The notes under the pieces: generated by a model | Seen by the model: only the letters and a program-made list of their open reading frames with translations | Databases searched by the model: none | Told to the model about the DNA's origin: nothing | In this document: positions 8,032 to 13,245 of the stretch, piece after piece | Layout of the letters: every line of letters starts with the position of its first letter | Position numbering within the stretch: position 1 is the stretch's first letter | Position numbers and translations under genes: made by a program | Source: Thoreauomyces humboldtii | Taxonomy: Eukaryota > Chytridiomycota > Chytridiomycetes > Spizellomycetales > Powellomycetaceae | NCBI GenBank assembly: GCA_027596035.1 | Contig: JADGJA010000647.1 | Coordinates: forward strand, 1 to 13,245 | Reading direction: 5' to 3' | Length of the DNA stretch: 13,245 nucleotides

Positions 8032-9741
8032 CTACAACTCGACGCCAGGAATGTCAGCGATCTTCATGTCGACGATATCTCTCAACGCCTTTCCGAGGAT
8101 CTCGACGCCCTGGAGGAGATCCGCCTCCTCTATGCAGAGCGGGGGAGCCAGACGGATGATGTTCTGGTGGGTTGGTTTGGCCAGGACTCCGTAGTGCTTG
8201 AGGAGGAGACAGATGTGCCAAGCCGTCTTGTCGAACTTGCTCTCGTCGATGACGATGGCATTGAGGAGACCGCGACCTCTGACCAGGGAGATGAGGGGGG
8301 AGTTCAGAGCCTCGACGGCGGCACGGAACTTGACTCCCAGGTCGTAGGCACGTTCGCTGAGCTTCTCCTCCTTGATGACCTCAAGGGCGGCCATGGCCAC
8401 CGCGGATCCGAGAGGGTTTCCACCGTAGGTGGACCCGTGTTCTCCGGGCTTGATGCAGAGCATGATCTCCTTCGAGGCGAGGACGGCCGCGACGGGGTAG
8501 ACGCCGGCCGAGAGGGCCTTTCCGAGGATGAGGATGTCGGCCTTGACGTTGTCGTAGTCGATGGCCAGGAGCTTTCCGGTCCGTGCGAGACCGGTCTGGA
8601 TCTCGTCGGCGATGAAGAGGACGTTGTGCTTCTTGCAGAGGGCTGCGGCTTTCGAGAGGTATCCTTCGTCGGGGACGAAGATGCCGGCCTCGCCCTGGAT
8701 GGGTTCGACGAGGAAGGCGCACGTGTACTTTCCGTGGGCCTCGAGTGCGGCTTCGAGGTCCTCGAGGTTGTTGTAGCGGACCGTGATGCCCTGGGGAGTC
8801 GTGCACGAGATGTTGGGGACGAAGGGACCGAAACCGTCGGTCGAGTCCGGGTCCGTGGACATGGAGATGACGCCGAGGGTTCGCCCGTGGAAGTTGCCGG
8901 TCGCCGAGAGGATGAAGGCCTGACCCTCTGGGATCCCCTTCTTCATGTATCCCCACTTGCGAGCGAGCTTGAGCGCCGTCTCGACACCTTCCGCGCCCGT
9001 GTTCATGGGAAGGACCATGTCGTAGCCAAAGTACTGGAAGGAAACATAGGGAAAGGATAGGTGAGTTGCGGTGTCCGTGGGAAAATCCGTGGGAAAATAC
9101 TCGGTGGGAAAATACATCTTCTGTAGCCGCGCTTCAGAAGGCTCGAAGAAGATAAGCGCGCACCGCGCGCTGAAGTCATGTCCGCGCTTCGCGCGGAAGG
9201 ATGTGGTCTTGCTTCGCAAGAGAGACGCCGCGCTGAGCGCGGCATGAAGCAGCAAAGAGGGCGAGAGCGCGCTTCAAGTTCGGCGCTCCGCGCGGACAAG
9301 ACAGACTCGACGACTCACCTCGGTAACGTATTTCGCGAACCCGCCAAACACGTCATTGTAGAACGCCCTCGAACTCAGGGTCAACTTCTGAGCCTGGTCG
9401 ACGAGGGCCTTGACGATCTTTGGATGGCAGTGACCCTGGTTGACTGCCGAGTAAGCGGACAGAAAGTCGAGGTACTTTCTGCCCTCGGGGTCCCAGACGT
9501 GGGCACCCTTTCCCTCCGAGAAGACCATGGGGATGGGATGGTAGTTGTGGGCACCGTGACTGTTCTCGAGGTCCATGATGGACTGGGAGGTGTAGGGACG
9601 GAGTGGCTGTTTTGGCCGCGAGGCCTCTCCGAGGGCCGTGGTGGTGGCTGTGGTGGTCGCTGTCATCGTTGATGATGGTTTCGTGGTTGTTGTCGTTGCG
9701 GAGACGTTAGAGACGGATGGGTCGATGTGGGAGGAAAGCAT
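8032..9741 (-). CDS. Ornithine aminotransferase (PLP-dependent), 2 exons, complete
   Basis: Transfers the delta-amino group of ornithine to 2-oxoglutarate, giving glutamate semialdehyde and glutamate, and so links arginine breakdown to proline. Exon 1 is 9741-9319 and exon 2 is 9033-8032; the join is phase 0 and gives 474 residues. Class III aminotransferase features, in order: [20 protein letters not shown], the [19 protein letters not shown] cofactor phosphate loop (about 152-170), NFHGRT (188-193), [12 protein letters not shown] with the PLP-pairing Asp284, and [10 protein letters not shown] with the Schiff-base Lys313. It ends ADIPGVEL. The first 45 residues are Thr/Ser-rich and poor in basic residues, not a typical mitochondrial presequence, so a cytosolic enzyme as in yeast is plausible; Met26 (9666) is an alternative start. 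It faces the phosphate carrier tail to tail. The intron is unusually long and structured. Confidence 0.95.
9074..9115. repeat. Tandem 15-mer, about 2.8 copies
   Basis: TCCGTGGGAAAA (9074-9085), TCCGTGGGAAAATAC (9086-9100) and TCGGTGGGAAAATAC (9101-9115) follow one another without gaps. On the transcribed strand this is a repeated pyrimidine-rich TTTTCCCAC unit about 40-80 nt before the splice acceptor. Confidence 0.9.
9155..9243. repeat. Array of four perfect triloop hairpins in the intron
   Basis: Four exact inverted repeats, each with a 3-nt spacer, fall within 89 bp. They are AGCGCGC/GCGCGCT (9155-9171, spacer ACC), TCCGCGC/GCGCGGA (9181-9197, TTC), TCTTGC/GCAAGA (9207-9221, TTC) and GCCGCGC/GCGCGGC (9227-9243, TGA). 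CGCGCTTC words recur on both sides, near 9128 and 9268. The regular design suggests an inserted or amplified hairpin element rather than chance, but I recognise no named family. Confidence 0.85.
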
Positions 9742-9822
9742 TGGGCGGACTGCTGTCTGGGTACGCGAGGGAACGTGCTGGAAGAGGACGCGATGGTATG
9801 CTTAGAGAGTTGCTTTTGCCTG

Positions 9823-9873
9823 TACTACTGCTGCTACTGCTGCTGCTACTGGTGCCTGTTGCTGTTGTTGCTG
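9823..9873. repeat. Imperfect CTG/CTACTG trinucleotide repeat
   Basis: A run of CTG interspersed with CTA and TTG units. On the plus strand it encodes a poly-Leu stretch that mimics a signal peptide; see the rejected items. Confidence 0.85.
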
Positions 9874-10080
9874 AGCGTGGGAAGCAAGGAGATGTGAACG
9901 TGGGAATGTGTAAGATGGAGAGACGGGGAGGAACGCGGGGTGGCGATACATATGCGACGGACGGGATGGGGTGTGTGATGTGATGATATGATGTGGGGCA
10001 GCAGTCCCTTTTCTCCTTGTTGTTTTACTCTCTCCCCCCTCGTTGCAGGGAGGTCCACGCCTCCGCCATTCCCACACCCT

Positions 10081-10098
10081 TCTCTCTCTCTCTCTCTC
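10081..10098. repeat. (TC)9 microsatellite
   Basis: Nine TC units followed closely by a T-rich tract. It lies about 340 bp upstream of the aminotransferase start. Confidence 0.9.
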
Positions 10099-10286
10099 GC
10101 ACTTTTTTTTTTCTCTTAATGTTTTTATTTAGGATTCCCTGATGGGAAAGCATGTCTGCTGGCATAAAAGTCTGATGATACCCCACAACGGAAAATGTCG
10201 CCACCCATTGGGAAAGCGCTCACGCGCGTCGGTCGCGCGCGCCTCAGAAAAAAAAGGAAATGGGAAACAACGTGACACGGTGTATG

Positions 10287-10335
10287 GGAAGGGAAGGAAC
10301 GCTCTCGCGGCTATTCCCGGAATAGCTTCCCTTCC
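10287..10335. repeat. Nested inverted repeat (possible cruciform)
   Basis: Outer arms GGAAGGGAA (10287-10295) and TTCCCTTCC (10327-10335) enclose inner arms GCTATTC (10310-10316) and GAATAGC (10320-10326) separated by 3 nt. The inner right arm abuts the outer right arm. Such nested symmetry could form a cruciform or a transcript hairpin; no function can be assigned. Confidence 0.6.
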
Positions 10336-10550
10336 TTTCCTTCTTCCGCCTCTCTGTCCCCACGGATGGGATGGATGATGTGCATGATGGCCCCTTCGCA
10401 ACCTTTTTCTTTTTTTCTGTGTGCGATGATGGGTCGGTCATTTATCATTTCCTGAGGTCCCTGTGTGCGAAAGGCGCAGCAAAGTAAGCGAGACGCGTCC
10501 GTGGTTCCCTTCCCCCCGCCGTTCCCCACACAAAATACAGTCTCATACCG

Positions 10551-10562
10551 TACAGTACTGTA
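10551..10562. repeat. 12-bp palindrome TACAGTACTGTA
   Basis: A perfect palindrome. Its half, TACAGTA, also occurs at 4386-4392, 4516-4522 (reverse), 11137-11143 and 11201-11207, all outside the firm genes. Confidence 0.6.
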
Positions 10563-10679
10563 ACGTCCGCAGGGTTTTGACGGGCAGCCATACCGGGACA
10601 GACGGTACATGGCCGCATAGTTCCCAATCCAAGTAAGAAGAAGAAGAAGTCGGGTAGAGGGACAGGGAGACCCCTCAGC

Positions 10680-10810
10680 TCACAAAGCGGCCGGATCGAT
10701 CTCGTAGTCCTCGAGCGTCTGGGCCGTCTTCGATGCGTGCAACCGATCCTTCATGGTAACCGTCTTGACCGACGCTTGCTCGACGTGTCCCGCCGCACCA
10801 AAGACCGCAT
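10680..10810 (-). CDS. Terminal exon of an unrecognised gene (partial model)
   Basis: From a TATCAG acceptor (AG at 10812-10811) the minus strand reads AVFGAAGHVEQASVK, then TVTMKDRLHASKTAQ and TLEDYEIDPAAL, and stops at TGA 10682-10680. The composition is protein-like, with charged and hydrophobic residues alternating and C/G-ending codons. The first codon is split (phase 1). A second open block of 58 codons at 11092-10919 in the same orientation (containing KPVAPKRHDG and ending GRRSWVKD) could be a preceding, disordered basic exon. However, the two do not join with a canonical GT donor in the right phase. I do not recognise the family. Confidence 0.35.
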
Positions 10811-11329
10811 CTGATAGCGAACAACACACGAAGAGGAAGCGACACTGTCAACTCGACGCTACGCTAACTTAGATTGACGTATCAGCAGTAACGTCGAGTT
10901 ACTAAGTCACATTGACACATCCTTGACCCAGGAACGTCTCCCTACATCTGCAGTCGCCTTGGTCCTCTTCCGACTCGTGACCACGGATGGGTTCAGGAAA
11001 GGCGCCGGACGGGGGGTGGCATCGGGCAGCGCTTTTTTCCTTCCGACGTCACCATCATGGCGTTTCGGCGCAACTGGTTTGGGCCATAGTGCTCAGTCCA
11101 CAACGGCCGCAGCCCAACGGACGTGAGGGTTGCTGTTACAGTACCTCAAGTGATACCTTGCATGATGCGGGGGTTCGACCTTGCTGATGCGCTCAAAAAG
11201 TACAGTATTAGCGGAGTGCAGATTGATTCCAGACTCCGAAAATAGCCCTCGACGTGCCTCCCATGCCGGTGTTCGTAGTAGGTGTCTCGACCGCGTTCAA
11301 CCTTGATTCCAATACCCACCCACTATACT

Positions 11330-11391
11330 CGAAATCGACACCTTAACTCCACCACGCACACGAAATCAGCACTTTAACTTCATCACGCACC
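11330..11391. repeat. Diverged tandem duplication, 2 x 31 bp
   Basis: Copies at 11330-11360 and 11361-11391 both begin CGAAATC and share CACGCAC near the end; I count 25 of 31 identical positions. Most differences are C/T or A/G transitions. Confidence 0.75.
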
Positions 11392-11550
11392 CACCATTCC
11401 TCAAGACGCATCGGAGCGTCGCCCGAAGACACGCCGAAGTGGTCAGGCAAGATCGGCGGGACGAGAAAGATTGGACAAAGTCCCGACTTCTTCATGTATG
11501 ATACCAAACTGCTGGTAAAAGAGTTCCAACCTCCCGAACAACAAACCAAA

Positions 11551-11570
11551 ACACACACACACACACACAC
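11551..11570. repeat. (AC)10 microsatellite
   Basis: Ten AC units in a region without a supported gene. Confidence 0.9.
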
Positions 11571-12901
11571 ATACTCTCGCAAATGCTAGCACCAATCGAA
11601 GACATGCCTGCGTCGAGTCCTCGCATGGCCGCCTACGTCGCTCTTTGTTGAGATCTGATGAACTACTCTTTTGAGACGGCGGGATTGACTCTTATCAGAT
11701 GTGAGACATCGAACCTTTCGCGAGGACCTTGTCGAATCCGACGAAAAACAATTCCCGAGCAACACGCGCCGTTCATTTCATTCCCGTTCCCATTTCAGTA
11801 GCTCCATTGGATATGGTTTCAACAATCTTTTCCTCATCGTCCTCCTCCTCCTCCAATCCCAGGCAGGACCGTTTTGTTAAATTCGACGACCATCGTATAG
11901 CACGTCGTACTTCCACGTGCCTCAGATCCCGATAGCGCGGCCGGAGCAGAGTGGGAGTGAACTGGCTTTCCGTCATCTATCAAGGTCATCCTTTACTGGG
12001 GAACATCGTCGCGTCCATCCACGGCACCCATGTACCGAAATACCTACCCGACAGCCACGAAAATGTCGTCCCTTCACGATCGACAAAAGTACATATAACA
12101 TTCATCCCTTATCGACCCGCCTGACTGCCAACGCCGACGCCCTTGGCCTTGGAGACACGATCATAGGCCAAACCCCCTCCGACGCTCCGCGCGAAAACGT
12201 TTTGGAGGGTTCTATCCGTCCGACGGGGGACAACTTCGGGGATCATGCGGCCAACACGGTCGGTAGGAACGTGTTTTTTTTATTTGTTTGATGATGGTCC
12301 ATTTCCATCACGCTGCTCTCTGATGATGTCTGGCTTGATGCCAAGACGAGGTGATATGATGTCGGTCATGGTCGGGAGTAAGTTTCCGGGTTCGCGAGGT
12401 GTCATTGCCTCGAGGCGGGTGTTGGGGGTATCGACAGGTGATGGGGTGACAGGCGAATGGTGGGTTTTGGTGCGACTACACGACTCTCTCAGGACAGGTC
12501 TTTGCTTCGCCGCGCCATTCCACGGACGTGTGATAGTGGGATGGCTGACAGTCGTTTGACTCTTCGGAACTTGATTCGACTTCATATGGACTGAACCGAG
12601 TCGACCCGTTTGCGAGGAATGCTATTCTCCGTCACATGTATGGGAGTATGAGAGTCCACGCATGAGGGTCCACAAGCATGTCCATCGTCGACGTTATCTC
12701 CTTCTACTTGGCACACACCGATCACCAGATGGTGGAGCACGGAGCGCGGTCAGCAAACGAGATGCTGACGTTGATGACGACGTGGCCCTACACTCATGGA
12801 TGACATCGACTTTCTTCTGATCTCATCGGATGATACGGTCAAGGATGCAGCAGAAGGATCCATTCCACCAGATTAAGCTTGGCAAGATGCGCGCAACGGG
12901 C

Positions 12902-12933
12902 GAGAGAGAGAGAGACAGAGAGAGGGAGGGAGA
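12902..12933. repeat. GA-rich microsatellite
   Basis: An interrupted GA run (GAGAGAGAGAGAGACAGAGA followed by GAGGGAGGGAGAG). It is purine-only apart from one C. Confidence 0.85.
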
Positions 12934-13166
12934 GCACGGAGGCGACGCAGCATTCGTCGCATGGTTGATTCACTTTGAAAGGCTCTAGTGGATTAGCCTG
13001 ATTGAGGTAAGCAAAGCAGCAAGGGTACATGTCAACAGAAGGTCTTGTCGGAGTATCCCTGGACTCCTCGGTCAGGGAGGATTCGTGCTTTGGTCTCAGA
13101 TCTGCGCAGTATATTTTGGAGCTGGGGGGCGAAGTACATGCTCAATGTCAACAAGAGAACAAAAGT

Positions 13167-13185
13167 CACTCACCTGCGGTGAGTG
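13167..13185. repeat. 8-bp stem, 3-nt loop hairpin holding a consensus splice donor
   Basis: CACTCACC (13167-13174) pairs exactly with GGTGAGTG (13178-13185) across TGC. Read on the minus strand it contains CAG|GTGAGT, a perfect 5' splice consensus, with the exon side towards the right edge. A minus-strand gene may therefore enter from outside the window, but the 72 nt visible beyond it have no recognisable protein. Confidence 0.55.
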
Positions 13186-13245
13186 GATGGAGCGGGAGAC
13201 AAGGAGATGGATGGATAGCAGAGGATGGCTAGTTTGGTCCTGGTG

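Larger units (their letters stand above)
9034..9318 (-). other. 285-nt structured intron of the aminotransferase gene
   Basis: The donor is GAG|GTGAGT (exon ends 9319) and the acceptor TTCCTTCCAG (exon resumes 9033). The splice is required by the conserved KYVTE-YFGYD junction. It is three to four times longer than every other firm intron in the window (65-91 nt). A stop appears 14 codons after the donor, so retention would truncate the protein. I see no good CTRAC branch site near the acceptor. The interior holds the hairpin cluster and tandem repeat listed separately. Confidence 0.9.
9742..10679. other. Upstream region of the aminotransferase gene; repeats, no gene
   Basis: This holds the promoter and leader of the minus-strand aminotransferase but no clear TATA box. 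It contains a CTG/CTACTG-rich tract (9823-9873), a (TC)9 run (10081-10098) followed by T-rich sequence, a possible cruciform (10287-10335), a 12-bp palindrome (10551-10562) and a short AAG run near 10635. No open frame here has protein-like content beyond what the repeats generate. Confidence 0.6.
11093..13245. other. Gene-poor right flank with unresolved coding fragments
   Basis: No gene can be supported firmly. Two stretches look weakly coding. The plus strand over about 12100-12262 contains ADALGLGDTIIGQTPSDAPR and then PTGDNFGDHAANTVG before a GTAGGAAC donor-like site. The minus strand over 12280-12585 reads as a Pro/Thr/Ser-rich segment. The minus strand opposite the first stretch is equally open, so orientation is undecided. 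Repeats present are (AC)10, a CTCCTC run near 11843 encoding poly-Ser or poly-Glu depending on strand, and a GA-rich tract from 12902. Confidence 0.4.

Noticed and set aside
8167..9060. Long plus-strand frame opposite the aminotransferase
   Set aside because: Asp/Glu/Val/Gly-rich antisense shadow of a C-ending-codon gene; the minus strand has full aminotransferase motifs.
9798..9983. Plus-strand frame beginning with a Leu-rich signal-peptide-like segment
   Set aside because: The hydrophobic run is generated by the CTG/CTACTG repeat at 9823-9873, and the rest has no protein-like pattern. It lies in the upstream region of the aminotransferase on the opposite strand.
11166..11190. GGTTCGACC resembling a tRNA T-arm
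   Set aside because: The flanking bases do not form a T-stem and no acceptor, D or anticodon arms can be folded around it.
11343..11582. Minus-strand frame with a CVCVCVC segment
   Set aside because: The Cys/Val run is translation of the (AC)10 microsatellite. The rest has no recognisable domain or splice context.
11729..11935. Plus-strand frame with a poly-Ser run
   Set aside because: The Ser run comes from a CTC/TCC repeat; the opposite strand gives poly-Glu equally well, so coding direction cannot be supported.

Overview
The window reads as nuclear DNA of a fungus, most likely a basidiomycete (moderate confidence). It has fungal-type transporters and enzymes. Its GT-AG introns are mostly 65-91 nt, several with CTAAC or CTGAC branch sites, and coding sequence prefers C-ending codons. 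There are no operons; each gene appears to have its own promoter. The run of ten G at the left edge suggests a contig end.

Layout: (1) 66-2991 (+), a complete nine-exon oligopeptide transporter (OPT family) reconstructed with phase-consistent splicing to 773 residues. (2) 3000-5600, a gene-poor stretch with decayed genes: an F-box-like fragment (+) broken by a TAG, and two diverged copies (-) of a small secreted Cys-rich gene. The left copy has lost its start codon. The right copy keeps a TATA box, signal peptide and introns but has a reading-frame conflict. (3) 6096-6434 (-), an unrecognised 112-residue ORF with a 9-codon in-frame duplication, divergent from (4) 6748-7833 (+), a complete three-exon mitochondrial phosphate carrier. 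(5) 8032-9741 (-), a complete two-exon ornithine aminotransferase convergent with the carrier. Its single intron is 285 nt, far longer than the others, and holds a cluster of compact GC-rich hairpins plus a tandem 15-mer. (6) 9742-13245, mostly non-coding with microsatellites, palindromes and short tandem repeats; the best coding signal is a terminal exon (-) at 10680-10810 of an unrecognised gene.

The three firm genes are ordinary: peptide uptake at the cell surface, phosphate import into mitochondria, and ornithine/glutamate-semialdehyde interconversion. They share no obvious pathway. The unusual material is the Cys-rich gene pair and the hairpin-filled intron. No CRISPR array, intact transposon, rRNA or convincing tRNA was seen.
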